DNA of 60,774 nucleotides from an uncultured Candidatus Actinomarina sp. Its GTDB lineage: Bacteria; Actinomycetota; Acidimicrobiia; Actinomarinales; Actinomarinaceae. Location: the NCBI GenBank assembly GCA_902519215.1, contig CABYIX010000006.1:1-60774 (forward strand). The letters run 5' to 3'. Of the stretch, positions 24,811-37,869 are shown piece by piece (positions within the stretch are counted from its first letter, which is position 1; every line of letters begins with the position of its first letter). A program made the position numbers and the translations under genes. Under the pieces are notes generated by a model, which searched no databases, was not told the DNA's origin, and worked only from the letters and a program-made list of their open reading frames with translations.

Positions 24811-26236
24811 TAAGTAACTCTTTTGCAATCCCAGGGTTAACTGAACCACCAGAGTTTTTTATTACTTGACCAACTAGAAATCCAACTAATTTGTCTTCCC
24901 CTTCTTTTATTCTTCGAACTACATCTTCACTATCGTTGATTACATTTTTAACTAATTCAACTATTTTTTCTTCATTGTTTTCCTGATAGAGATCATGATT
25001 AGATGCAATTTCATCTACTGAAATATTTTTTTGTAATACTTCAGATAAAATAGTTTTCCCTGAAGTGAAAGAGATTTTATTTTCTTTTATCAAGCCTATA
25101 ATTTCTGAAAGAACCTCTGCAGAAAACCATTCAGGAGGAAAATTCATATCTAATTTTCTCATTTGACCTTGAAGTTCTCCAGTTATCCAATTGTAGGTAG
25201 TGGAATATTCTTTTGTACTATCAAAAACTTTGAAGTAGAGCTCTATAATCCAAGTATCACTTTTACCTAATATATTTGCCTGCTGCAAATCTAAACCTGT
25301 ATTCATTAGATCATTTCTCTTTTCACTTGGTAATTTAGGTAGATTGTTTTTAATATCTTCAATAAACATTTCACTTAGAATCATGTTTGGAAGATCTGGA
25401 TCAGAAAAGTAGCGATAGTCAGCACTACCCTCTTTTGATCTCATTGATGAAGTTAGTTCTTTTGCTTCATCCCAATGTCTTGTTTCTTGAATAATTTCTT
25501 CTCCATCTAAAAATGCTTTAGTTTGCCTTGATATCTCAAAGTCAATTGCTCTCTCCAGGGACTTGAGTGAGTTCATATTTTTAATTTCAACTTTTGTTCC
25601 AAGCTCATTTGAGTCGCTGGGAGCAACTGAAATATTTGCATCGAATCTTAGGTTTCCTTTTTCTAATTTTCCTTCACTTATATTTAAATCAATGGACAGC
25701 TGTCTTAGTTCTTCGATATAAGCTACTGCTTCTTTTGCAGATTGAATTACTGGTTTTGTAACTATTTCTACCAATGGAACGCCTGAACGGTTGAAGTCTA
25801 ATGCGGTACTTGTTGCGGAATCAATTCTTCCTGTTCCACTATGAGTTGATTTTCCTGTATCTTCTTCCATATGCACTCGTTCAATTTCAACAGATTCTTT
25901 TTTGCCATCAAGAATAATTTCTAACTCTCCACTCTCCCCCACAGGTAAATCAAATTGCGATATTTGATAATTTTTAGGTAGATCTGGATAAAAATAATTT
26001 TTTCTATGGAACATGCCTTTTCTTGTTATTGTGCATCCAGTAGCCAACGACAAAAGTGTTATATACTCTATAGCTTTTCCGTTTGGTACAGGTAGTGCGC
26101 CAGGCAGGCCTATACATGTAGGACATAAACTAATGTTTGGTTCGTCAGTATCAACTACTTTGCATCTGCAAAACATCTTTGTATTTGTATTTAATTCAAT
26201 ATGGGTTTCAATTCCTATTGTTGGCTTTAAGTTCAT
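24791..26236 (-). CDS. gatB: Asp/Glu-tRNA amidotransferase subunit B
   Basis: Kinase/transamidase subunit of GatCAB, which phosphorylates and amidates Glu on tRNA-Gln (and Asp on tRNA-Asn). 481 aa with the family opening TIGIETHIELNTNTKMFCRC, zinc ligands CRC ... SLCPTCIGLPGALPV, MEEDTGKSTH and DFNRSGVPLVEIVT. The C-terminal helical and YqeY-like tail domain is complete. It shares one base with gatA (TAATG). Confidence 0.96.
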   Translation of the reverse strand: MNLKPTIGIETHIELNTNTKMFCRCKVVDTDEPNISLCPTCIGLPGALPVPNGKAIEYITLLSLATGCTITRKGMFHRKNYFYPDLPKNYQISQFDLPVGESGELEIILDGKKESVEIERVHMEEDTGKSTHSGTGRIDSATSTALDFNRSGVPLVEIVTKPVIQSAKEAVAYIEELRQLSIDLNISEGKLEKGNLRFDANISVAPSDSNELGTKVEIKNMNSLKSLERAIDFEISRQTKAFLDGEEIIQETRHWDEAKELTSSMRSKEGSADYRYFSDPDLPNMILSEMFIEDIKNNLPKLPSEKRNDLMNTGLDLQQANILGKSDTWIIELYFKVFDSTKEYSTTYNWITGELQGQMRKLDMNFPPEWFSAEVLSEIIGLIKENKISFTSGKTILSEVLQKNISVDEIASNHDLYQENNEEKIVELVKNVINDSEDVVRRIKEGEDKLVGFLVGQVIKNSGGSVNPGIAKELLTKELDL

Positions 26237-27684
26237 TATTTCTCCAAGCCTTCAGGGGAGGTATTAAAATCTACTTCTTTTTCAATGATTTCAGAAAAGT
26301 TCAATAATGACAAATCAGTTAAGGGTTTGCTCATTATTTGCACACCTAAAGGAAGTTTTTCTTTACTTAATCCTGTTGGAATACTTATTGCTGGTAACCC
26401 AGCTAAGTTTGCAGGTATCGTGCATAAGTCAGACATATACATCTCAAGTGGGTTGCTAGTCTTTTCACCTGCTTTAAATGCTGCCGTAGGAGTGGTAGGT
26501 GAAATAAGGTAATCAACATCATTAAAAATATTAGAAAATTCATCAATCATTTTTTTTCGAGCTCTCAGAGCTTTTCCATAGTATTCGTCATAGTATCCTG
26601 CGGACAATGCATACGTACCAAGAAGAATTCTTCTTTTAACTTCATCTCCAAAACCCTCAGCTCTAGTATTTTGCATCATTTCATAACTAGTTTTTCCTTC
26701 AACTCTTAAACCGTATCTAACACCATCAAATCTTGCTAAGTTTGCTGAGCATTCTGCAGGTGCAATCAAATAATAAATACTGATTGATAACTTAATTAAC
26801 GGAAGGGATACTTCTTTTATCTGATATCCTTGCTTCTTTAGGTTCTCTAATACTTTTGATACTTCATTTCGTGAATCGTCTGAAATCCCATCTTCCATTA
26901 ATTCTTTTATGACTCCAATCTTTGCAGATTTATCAAATGGAATATTTGTTTGATTGTTATCAATTGAAGTAGCATCAAGGGCATCATGGCCGGAGATGGC
27001 ATTGTATATTATTCTGGCATCATCAACATTCTTAGTGATGGGACCAATTTGATCGAGAGATGATGCAAAGGCAATTAATCCATAGCGAGAAACTGTTCCG
27101 TAAGTTGGCTTGAAACCCACAAGACCACAAAAAGCTGCAGGTTGCCTGATGGATCCACCTGTATCACTACCAAGTGCACCTATAGAAGATCGTGCAGAAA
27201 CTGATGCTGCCGAACCACCTGATGAACCACCTGGCACATATTCTGTATTCCATGGATTCTTGGTGAGCCCAAAAGCTGAGTTTTCAGTTGAGGAACCCAT
27301 TGCAAATTCATCCAGATTAGTTTTTCCAGTATATAAGGCATTTTCATTATTTAATTTTTCAATTACTGTTGCGTTATAAGGTGAGCGGTAGTTTGATAAC
27401 ATTTTTGATGAACAGGTTGTAAGCTCACCTTTGATATTAATGTTATCCTTGATAGCGATTGGTATGCCATCCAATAGACCTGTACTTTCGCCTTTTTCAA
27501 ATCTTTTATCAGATTTTTTTGCATTCTCTAAATTTTTTTCTTCAAATAAAGATAAATGTGCATGCAGAAGTGATTCTGAAGAAGCTGAAGCATCAAAAAT
27601 ATCTGAATAGAGCTCACTGGGTTTAGCTTTCTTGTCTACAAATAAATTATTTAATTGTCTAATACTTAAATTTTTTAGTTCCAT
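26236..27684 (-). CDS. gatA: Asp/Glu-tRNA amidotransferase subunit A (glutaminase)
   Basis: Amidase-signature subunit that releases ammonia from glutamine for GatB. About 482 aa. The Ser-cisSer-Lys triad is visible in PIAIKDNINIKGELT (Lys), GSSGGSAASVSA and GALGSDTGGSIRQPAAFCG (Ser nucleophile and cis-Ser). Two overlapping starts exist: GTG 27687, inside the gatC stop, and ATG 27684; the ATG is preferred. It lies in the order gatC-gatA-gatB. Confidence 0.95.
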   Translation of the reverse strand: MELKNLSIRQLNNLFVDKKAKPSELYSDIFDASASSESLLHAHLSLFEEKNLENAKKSDKRFEKGESTGLLDGIPIAIKDNINIKGELTTCSSKMLSNYRSPYNATVIEKLNNENALYTGKTNLDEFAMGSSTENSAFGLTKNPWNTEYVPGGSSGGSAASVSARSSIGALGSDTGGSIRQPAAFCGLVGFKPTYGTVSRYGLIAFASSLDQIGPITKNVDDARIIYNAISGHDALDATSIDNNQTNIPFDKSAKIGVIKELMEDGISDDSRNEVSKVLENLKKQGYQIKEVSLPLIKLSISIYYLIAPAECSANLARFDGVRYGLRVEGKTSYEMMQNTRAEGFGDEVKRRILLGTYALSAGYYDEYYGKALRARKKMIDEFSNIFNDVDYLISPTTPTAAFKAGEKTSNPLEMYMSDLCTIPANLAGLPAISIPTGLSKEKLPLGVQIMSKPLTDLSLLNFSEIIEKEVDFNTSPEGLEK

Positions 27685-27686
27685 CA

Positions 27687-27974
27687 CTATTCCATTGAAG
27701 GCGGTACAACAAATTTTCCATCTTTAGATTCGGGTGCGTTGCTTAGCGCTTCTTCATGAGTTAAAGAATCAATCTCAATATCTTCAACTAACTTAAGTTC
27801 TTTTTCTAATGGGTGTATGAATACATCTTCAATATTTGTATCTAATTCAAGACTACTTAAGGCCTGTACATGTTCGAGAATAATACTTAAATCATTAGTC
27901 AATTTTTCTTGCTCTTCTGCGCTCAAGTTAATTGAGGCTAATTTAGCAATATTCTTGATATCAAAATCGCTCAT
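27687..27974 (-). CDS. gatC: Asp/Glu-tRNA amidotransferase subunit C
   Basis: Small stabilising subunit, 95 aa, that wraps around the GatA-GatB interface. Typical pattern: IKNIAKLASINLSAEEQEKL at the N-terminus and DIEIDSLTHEEALSNAPESK with the C-terminal GKFVVPPSME. It begins within the end of dapE (1-base overlap), linking the dap genes and gatCAB in one transcript. Confidence 0.95.
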   Translation of the reverse strand: MSDFDIKNIAKLASINLSAEEQEKLTNDLSIILEHVQALSSLELDTNIEDVFIHPLEKELKLVEDIEIDSLTHEEALSNAPESKDGKFVVPPSME

Positions 27975-29014
27975 TATATACCCTTTAAATAACGTATTAG
28001 TAATTCATATGATTCTACTAGTTGTTTTTTACTAATTCGTTCATCAGAGGTGTGAGCCAACAGGGGATCTCCAGGACCAAAGTTTAATGATGCTATCTTA
28101 GCTTCATAAAAACGAGCAATATCAGTCCAAGCTTGTTTTGGTTTTGCATCCAATTTAGTTTTTGAAATAAAATCAGAAATATGAACATTTTTTACATTCG
28201 GCATTGCGCCATCAGAAGTTGATACAAATGTAATTTCACCATACTCAGAAAATAAATTATTGATAGTTTCCATAGCTTGACTACTGTCCATTTCAGGTGA
28301 GTATCGGAAATTAATATTCATAGTTAGATTTCCGGGTATCACATTGTTGGCAATTCCTGCTGATAGTTTTGTTATCGAAAGAACTTGTTTGTAATTGAGA
28401 CCCTCAATATCGAGATCTAGAATTTCATTCTCTAAAACTACTTCAGTAACTTTTGAAATGTCATATATTGGATTCTTTCCAACCCATGGTCGGGCTGAGT
28501 GTGCAGCGGTTCCATTTATTTGCAGTGTTGCGTTTAGAGCGCCTAAACATCCAAGTTCAATTTGATTATTAGTGGGTTCCATAATTATTGCAATTTCAAG
28601 CTCGGAGTAAGATAGCAAAATTGGCATCAATATACCTAACCCATTTTTATCATATGGACCCTCTTCTGCAGTGTAAAATACTCCAACGATGTCTTTTCCT
28701 TCATTAATTAATGCATGAAGTATTACAGCAACTCCTCCTTTCATATCAACAGTCCCTCTACCGACAACAAGGTCATCATTATCTGTCGTGTTGATTTGAG
28801 TATCTGAAACTGGCACTGTATCAACATGTCCAACTAAAGCTACCTTTTTCGACGAATCATCAGGAACTGCAATAATTCCCCCGTCATTTCTAACAACCTC
28901 ACCATTAAAGTTATTTTTGATTAAAAAGTCTTCAATGAAATCAAGAATCGATTCTTCATCACCGGTTACAGAATTAATTGAAATTAAATCTTCTAAAGTG
29001 CCAACTATGTTCAA
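27974..29014 (-). CDS. dapE: Succinyl-diaminopimelate desuccinylase
   Basis: M20 metallopeptidase that removes succinate from N-succinyl-LL-diaminopimelate in lysine/peptidoglycan precursor synthesis. 346 aa. Metal sites: VALVGHVDTVPVSD (His), GRGTVDMKGGVAVIL (bridging Asp), YTAEEGPYDKNG (catalytic Glu pair), IMEPTNNQIELGCLGA and the late His in LAHTSDERI. It follows dapD with an ATGA overlap, so both steps of the succinylase route are coupled. Confidence 0.92.
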   Translation of the reverse strand: MNIVGTLEDLISINSVTGDEESILDFIEDFLIKNNFNGEVVRNDGGIIAVPDDSSKKVALVGHVDTVPVSDTQINTTDNDDLVVGRGTVDMKGGVAVILHALINEGKDIVGVFYTAEEGPYDKNGLGILMPILLSYSELEIAIIMEPTNNQIELGCLGALNATLQINGTAAHSARPWVGKNPIYDISKVTEVVLENEILDLDIEGLNYKQVLSITKLSAGIANNVIPGNLTMNINFRYSPEMDSSQAMETINNLFSEYGEITFVSTSDGAMPNVKNVHISDFISKTKLDAKPKQAWTDIARFYEAKIASLNFGPGDPLLAHTSDERISKKQLVESYELLIRYLKGI

Positions 29015-29823
29015 ACGTCAACCCCAAAAGTCCTAAGAGCATCATTAAGAGAAGTTTTTTCATCAGTTGAATCTTTACGTTTTCCAATAATAAGGGCGCA
29101 AGGGGTGTTAAAGGTTCCACTCGGAAAATCTTTAGGTCTGGTACCTGGAATAACTACTGAATTTTCAGGAACCTCTCCTTTAATTTCTACAGGCTTGTCG
29201 TTAGTTACATCAATTATTGGAGTGGAGGCAGTGATTGTAACATTTGCACCAAGAACTGCTCCTTTTCTAATCCTTACACCTTCTACAATTATTGATCGTG
29301 AACCAATAAAAGCACCATCTTCAATAATGACTGGCATCGCCCCAGGTGGTTCTAAAACTCCACCAATACCAACTCCCCCAGAAAGATGTACATTTTTTCC
29401 AATCTGTGCACAAGATCCTACAGTTGCCCATGTGTCAACCATTGTCCCTGATCCAACATAGGCTCCAATATTTACGAAACCAGGCATTACAACAACACCG
29501 GGTTCACAAAATGCTCCATATCTAACTACACCTGGAGGTACGACTCGAATCTTAAGTTTTTCATAATTTTTTTTGGGTTCAAGCTTGTCGTAAAAAAGTA
29601 AATCACCACTTTCGATTTCTTTTAAATTTCTTATAGAAAAAAATAATAGAACTGCTTCTCTAACCCACTCATTAATTATCCACTCGCCATTTGACTCTTG
29701 AGCAACTCTGATTTCACCTCTATCTAACGCAGCAACAGCTTCTTCTACATCCTTAATATCTGATTCATTTATGTTTGAGCTGTCAATATTAAGAATTTTT
29801 TCTTCCAAATTCTTTAAATTCAT
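29011..29823 (-). CDS. dapD: Tetrahydrodipicolinate N-succinyltransferase
   Basis: Left-handed beta-helix transferase (hexapeptide repeats) that succinylates tetrahydrodipicolinate for DAP/lysine synthesis. 270 aa. The central region has hexapeptide turns (GVVVMPGFVNIGAYVGSGTM, VGSCAQIGKNVHLSGGVGIG) and the conserved GGVLEPPGAMPVIIEDGAFI. The C-terminus is the usual FNTPCALIIGKRKDSTDEKT. This is the E. coli-type short enzyme rather than the longer mycobacterial DapD. It is divergent from a small membrane protein gene (39 bp). Confidence 0.94.
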   Translation of the reverse strand: MNLKNLEEKILNIDSSNINESDIKDVEEAVAALDRGEIRVAQESNGEWIINEWVREAVLLFFSIRNLKEIESGDLLFYDKLEPKKNYEKLKIRVVPPGVVRYGAFCEPGVVVMPGFVNIGAYVGSGTMVDTWATVGSCAQIGKNVHLSGGVGIGGVLEPPGAMPVIIEDGAFIGSRSIIVEGVRIRKGAVLGANVTITASTPIIDVTNDKPVEIKGEVPENSVVIPGTRPKDFPSGTFNTPCALIIGKRKDSTDEKTSLNDALRTFGVDV

Positions 29824-29862
29824 ATTTTGTCTCTTTTTATTTCTTAGATATCATTCTAATGT

Positions 29863-33391
<3,529 letters not shown>

Positions 33392-33395
<4 letters not shown>

Positions 33396-34540
33396 GAAAC
33401 ACTCTCAACAGTTGATAGGACAATATTGGCAGCATTCAATCCATCTCCATCATTGGTATTCCAGCCAAAGCTAAATCTTAAATGACTATTTATATCATCA
33501 TCATGGACATTCATAGCTTTTAAAACATGGGAAGGTTTTTGAGCACCGCTTGCACAAGCTGACCCTCTTGATACCCCAAGACCCTTTAGGTCTAATGCAA
33601 CCATCAATGTTTCTGAATTTATATCTTTGAACTGTATGTTCGAAATATGACTTAGACGGTTGATATTTTCTCCTACTATTTTTATTTGCAATTTTTCTTT
33701 CAGTGTATCTTCAAAAATTTTTCTTTCTCTTTCTAAAACTATTTTTTCTTCACTGAGAGTTTCTTGTTGCTCTTTTAAAGCTGCAGCTAGCGCAGCTACT
33801 CCAGAAACGTTTACAGTTCCTGCTCTTCTTTCAAGTTCCTGCTTACCGCCATGAAAATAATTAGTAAGTTTATATTTTGAGCTAAGAAACATAACTCCAA
33901 TTCCTTTAGGGCCACCTATTTTATGACCTGAGATAGCTGCACTGTCTATTCCTAGTTTGTGAAAATCTAATTTTTCACTTGCAACAGCTTGTACTACATC
34001 TGAATGAAATAAAATTTCAGGATTTACATCTTTTACTTTTTTTAAAATTTCACTTATTGGTTGGATGACTCCAGTTTCATTATTTGCATACATTAATGAT
34101 GCAACGAGTGTTGCCTTATTACAAGATTCCACAAATTCATTCACATCGACTACACCATCTGCATTGACACCAATAAACTTGACTTCAAATCCTTTTTCTT
34201 GAATCCACTCAGCTGAACCTAAAACTGCTTCATGTTCAATTTGAGATGTAACTAACCCACTAGAAATTGGAGAATTATTTAGAAAGGGTGATTTTATTAT
34301 CCAATTATCAGCTTCTGTGCCTCCGCTTGTAAAGGTAATCTCTTTTGGTGCAGCACCAAATATACCGGCTATAAAGTCTCTGGAATCTTCTAATAAGTTT
34401 TTAGCTCTTCTAGATAATTCATGGCCTCCCGATGAATTAGCAAATGCAACTTCTTCAGCATGTTTAAATGCCTCAAAAGCTGTTTCACGCATGGGTGTAG
34501 TAGCTGCGTGATCTAAATATAAATATTCAAGTCCTTTCAT
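33392..34540 (-). CDS. iscS: Cysteine desulfurase (IscS/NifS type)
   Basis: PLP enzyme of 382 aa that mobilises sulfur from cysteine for tRNA thiolation and Fe-S clusters. It starts YLYLDHAATTPM; the Schiff-base Lys is in SGHKIGGPKG (about 207), and the active-site Cys is in VSRGSACASGAQKPSHVL (about 329). The neighbourhood (mnmA next, ligA after) matches the mycobacterial iscS-mnmA arrangement. Divergent from a SRPBCC gene with 41 bp between the starts. Confidence 0.94.
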
Positions 34541-34581
34541 AATATTTATTTTACTTATGAACTAATATTGTTTAACAAGCA

Positions 34582-35019
34582 ATGAGTAAAAGAATTGAAG
34601 TTTCAATATTAATAAATAAGCCTCTTGATGTTGTATGGAATGAAGTAAAAGTCATGGAGGGCCATGTTAATTGGATGGAAGATGCAGTAAAAATAGACAT
34701 TCTGTCTGACAATACCTCTGGATTAAACACAAAAATGAATGTTTTAACAAAAGTTGGTCCAATAACTTTAACTGACATAATTACAGTTACAGAATGGAAA
34801 GAAAAAGAAAGTATTGGAGTTGTCCATGAAGGGATTGTGACAGGCGAAGGTGTGTTTTACTTAACTGAAATAGAAGAAAATAAGACTAAATTTCAATGGG
34901 TAGAAACACTAAAATTTCCTTTTTATTTAGGAGGGCCACTGGGTGAAGTATTTGGTGGAGTAATATTAAAGTATATTTGGAAAAAAAATCTTAAAAACTT
35001 GAAAGAAATTATAGAATGA
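34582..35019 (+). CDS. SRPBCC (START/Bet v 1-like) protein
   Basis: A 145-aa soluble protein with the helix-grip fold pattern: ISILINKPLDVVWNEVKVME (strand and helix), a beta-rich middle (ITVTEWKEKESIGVVHEGIV), and a long C-terminal helix (FGGVILKYIWKKNLKNLKEI). Such proteins bind hydrophobic ligands; no ligand can be named. Its last 4 bases overlap the start of a lipoprotein gene, so the two are probably made together. Confidence 0.8.
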   Translation: MSKRIEVSILINKPLDVVWNEVKVMEGHVNWMEDAVKIDILSDNTSGLNTKMNVLTKVGPITLTDIITVTEWKEKESIGVVHEGIVTGEGVFYLTEIEENKTKFQWVETLKFPFYLGGPLGEVFGGVILKYIWKKNLKNLKEIIE

Positions 35020-35624
35020 AAAAAATATCTTTATTTTTAATTTTTTCATTACTCTTTGCAGCTTGTGGTGCCGATACAAATGAAGACACCATTAACCCAC
35101 CTGAAGATGAAGTTATCATTTTTACTAAGGGATTGGGGAAATCAACATCTGAATATGTATCTAATTGGAATAAGCTTGTCTCTGAAATTTCAAATGATGA
35201 AGATACTCTTTTATTTTTCTCAATCAATCCGGATGAAGTAAGGTGGGCAACTCCACAACAACAAATTCTCTTTTATCAGTTTGGGAAATCTGAGAATAAC
35301 CCTATTGCCTTTGCTATTAATTTATTAGTTGAAGAGGATATTGTTTACAGTGTTGAGTTTTTTACACCTGCTGTTAGTGATGAGATTTCATCTCAAAGAA
35401 CTAAATTATTCTTTTTACTTCTAATCGCCATGGCTGACGATACTTTAGATAAAGAAGAACGCGAATCTGTTCTAAACAAACTTGGGTTATATGATGACGT
35501 TACATCTCCAGATCAAGTTCGAGGAAGCTTAACTCAGAACAATATACAGTACATAATTGAACCAATTATTGATAACGGTTTAATTATTGGTTTAAATCTA
35601 TATACAACAAAAGTAGATAACTAA
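35016..35624 (+). CDS. Hypothetical lipoprotein
   Basis: A 202-aa secreted lipoprotein: signal peptide KKISLFLIFSLLFAAC with Cys near residue 17 (the residue at -3 is Phe, so the lipobox is not perfect), then an acidic linker and a domain with alternating strands and helices (WKNLV region to the C-terminus). No known family was recognised. The 3' end directly meets the convergent NifU-domain gene (35625). Confidence 0.72.
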   Translation: MKKISLFLIFSLLFAACGADTNEDTINPPEDEVIIFTKGLGKSTSEYVSNWNKLVSEISNDEDTLLFFSINPDEVRWATPQQQILFYQFGKSENNPIAFAINLLVEEDIVYSVEFFTPAVSDEISSQRTKLFFLLLIAMADDTLDKEERESVLNKLGLYDDVTSPDQVRGSLTQNNIQYIIEPIIDNGLIIGLNLYTTKVDN

Positions 35625-35897
35625 TTAAGTAGCAATAACCTCTACAACACCAGGTACTTTATCTTTTAAAATTCTTTCGATTCCACTTTTAAGAGTGGCT
35701 ATGGATAGTGGGCAGCCTTGACAGGCTCCTAACATTTCAATATTAACAACACCTTCTTTAACAGATGCAAGTTTTATGTCACCACCATCAGCTTGAACTG
35801 CTGGTCTAATATATTCAATTGTGTCATTAAGAATATCCATATCAATCTCTGCATTTGGATCTCTATCCTTAACTTCTGGAAAATTAATATTCGACAT
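35625..35897 (-). CDS. NifU C-terminal domain Fe-S carrier (Nfu type)
   Basis: A 90-aa Fe-S scaffold/carrier. Core domain from residue 24 (NDTIEYIRPAVQADGGDIKL) with the cluster-binding CxxC in MLGACQGCPLS (about 58-61). The N-terminal Nfu domain is missing, in contrast to NFU1-type proteins; a stand-alone copy of that domain is encoded at 18215-18517. It sits 3 bp downstream of the murA stop on the same strand. Confidence 0.9.
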   Translation of the reverse strand: MSNINFPEVKDRDPNAEIDMDILNDTIEYIRPAVQADGGDIKLASVKEGVVNIEMLGACQGCPLSIATLKSGIERILKDKVPGVVEVIAT

Positions 35898-35900
35898 AAG

Positions 35901-37157
35901 CTAATTATATTCGATTTCGCTACCAATAGAACTTAGTAGAGAAACAATATTTTCATAACCCCGCTCTATATGGTCAATTCCTGAGATTGTTGACTCACCA
36001 TCAGCTTGTAAGGCGGCGATTATTAAACTTGCTCCAGTCCTAATATCAGTTGAGTGGACTGGTGCTCCTGATAAGCTACTTACTCCCTTAATCATTGCAT
36101 GTTGCCAACCAATCTGTATATCTGCACCCATTCTTTGTACTTCAGGAATCCATTGGAAACGCTGATCATAAACATTTTCAGTGATGATTGAAGTTCCTTG
36201 TGCTCGAAGAAGAGCAGCTCCAAAAATAGGCTGCAAATCTGTAGCGATTCCCGGAAAAGGTAGTGTAGAAATATCAATAGAAGAAAGATTATTCGTACTC
36301 TCTATTTCAATAAAATCATCACCAGTGTTGAGTTTTGCTCCAATTTCCACAAATTTTTTAAGTTCCATAGGAAGATGTTCAGGGTTTATTCCATTAATCT
36401 TGCCATGCCCTCCGGTTGCCATTATTGCAGCTAAGTATGTACCTGCAACAACTCTGTCTCCAATTACTGTGTGATTAGTGCTTTTAAGTGAGTCGGCACC
36501 ATTAATTTGTATTTCACTTGTTCCTTCACCTGTAATGTCAGCTCCCATATTTTTGAGCATTTTTACAAGATCAACAACCTCTGGTTCTCTTGCTGCATTT
36601 TCAATTAAAGTAGTTCCTTCAGCTAATACCGCAGCTAATAAAGTATTTTCAGTTGCACCAACAGATGCATATGGGAGGTTCACTTCAACCCCCTTAAGGC
36701 CATCTGTTTTTCCTATAAGTACGCCGTGATCTAATGTGAAAACAGCTCCCATCTTCTCCAGGGCTTCAATATGCATCTTTACTGGTCTTGGACCAAGCTG
36801 ATCTCCACCAGGAAATGCTATTTTTGCCTCGCCTTTTCTAGCAAGTAGTGGTCCTAAGACAATAATGGAGGCTCTCATTTTTTGCACTACTTCGTAAGGG
36901 GCTTCTATAGAAATATCTGATGGTGAAGCTAGTGATAAAGTTTTTCCTTCAAGTTTTGAATTAATACCTAAAACTTCAAGCACCTCTTGCATATAATAAA
37001 CGTCGGCAATATCAGGAACATTATCTATTTTGTAGTCACCTTCTGAAAGAATTGGGAGAATCATCTGTTTTAAAACAGCATTTTTTGCACCAGATATACC
37101 TAACTCACCAGTTAATTTTTTCTTACCTTTTATATGTATATTTTTTTCCACTACCAT
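35901..37157 (-). CDS. murA: UDP-GlcNAc 1-carboxyvinyltransferase MurA, Asp variant
   Basis: First committed step of peptidoglycan synthesis. About 418 aa from the ATG at 37157; the frame extends 20 codons farther without homology. Family motifs: ELGISGAKNAVLKQMILPIL, MRASIIVLGPLLAR, and the active-site loop FPGGDQLGPRPVKMHIEALE. In this loop the usual Cys (C115 in E. coli) is Asp (about residue 119). That substitution is known from mycobacterial MurA and makes the enzyme insensitive to fosfomycin. It is divergent from pgl with only 34 bp between start codons. Confidence 0.94.
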   Translation of the reverse strand: MVVEKNIHIKGKKKLTGELGISGAKNAVLKQMILPILSEGDYKIDNVPDIADVYYMQEVLEVLGINSKLEGKTLSLASPSDISIEAPYEVVQKMRASIIVLGPLLARKGEAKIAFPGGDQLGPRPVKMHIEALEKMGAVFTLDHGVLIGKTDGLKGVEVNLPYASVGATENTLLAAVLAEGTTLIENAAREPEVVDLVKMLKNMGADITGEGTSEIQINGADSLKSTNHTVIGDRVVAGTYLAAIMATGGHGKINGINPEHLPMELKKFVEIGAKLNTGDDFIEIESTNNLSSIDISTLPFPGIATDLQPIFGAALLRAQGTSIITENVYDQRFQWIPEVQRMGADIQIGWQHAMIKGVSSLSGAPVHSTDIRTGASLIIAALQADGESTISGIDHIERGYENIVSLLSSIGSEIEYN

Positions 37158-37191
37158 TGATACTACTAATCTAACTACTGTAACAACAACT

Positions 37192-37851
37192 ATGCTAGAT
37201 ACACTTAAAATTTGCAAAGAAAAAAATCATCAAGATGCCAGTTATAAGTTGTATGAACTAATTAACTCAAGAATTTCAAGTAATAACAACTACAACATTG
37301 GATTATCTGGAGGAAGTACTCCTAAAGAGTTTTACAATATACTTGCAAAAAATAATAAAGATCAAGAAAATATTACTTTATGGACAGTTGATGATCGACA
37401 TGTATCTACAGAAAGTCATTTATCAAATCAATTAATGATAAATGAAATATTTTCAAATACTAGTTTCAATATTTTACCTTATGCATTTGAGGAAAACCCA
37501 CATGAAGCAGCACGAAAGTATACCGAATTAGTACTTTCAAATATTACAAAATTTAATGCTGCAGTTCTAGGAGTTGGTGATGATGGTCACATGGCATCTT
37601 TATTTCCAAATACTGAAGCAATGAATAATGATAGTTTTGGATTTGTAGCAAATGAAGTAAATATTTTAAGCAAATGGAGGATAACCGCAACATTTAAATT
37701 ACTAGAAACTGTAGAAGATATTTTTCTACTTGTAACTGGAGATAATAAAAATTCAATCTTACAAGAAATTGGAAAAAACAACTCCCTTCCTGTTAATGAA
37801 CTTATAAATAGAAGAGAAAAAACTGTACTCATTACTGATCAAAAAATTTAA
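37192..37851 (+). CDS. pgl: 6-phosphogluconolactonase
   Basis: Second step of the oxidative pentose phosphate pathway. 219 aa with the glucosamine-6-phosphate isomerase-like fold: NIGLSGGSTPKEFYNILA, TLWTVDDRHV, and the signature VLGVGDDGHMASLFPNTEA (Asp/His active site). Unusually it shares a 34-bp promoter with murA, while glucose-6-phosphate dehydrogenase is not in the window. Confidence 0.9.
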   Translation: MLDTLKICKEKNHQDASYKLYELINSRISSNNNYNIGLSGGSTPKEFYNILAKNNKDQENITLWTVDDRHVSTESHLSNQLMINEIFSNTSFNILPYAFEENPHEAARKYTELVLSNITKFNAAVLGVGDDGHMASLFPNTEAMNNDSFGFVANEVNILSKWRITATFKLLETVEDIFLLVTGDNKNSILQEIGKNNSLPVNELINRREKTVLITDQKI

Positions 37852-37869
37852 TTCCTAATATACTTCTAT

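Noticed and set aside
37158-37217. Longer MurA starting at 37217
   Set aside because: The extra 20 residues overlap the pgl start and lie before the conserved family N-terminus.
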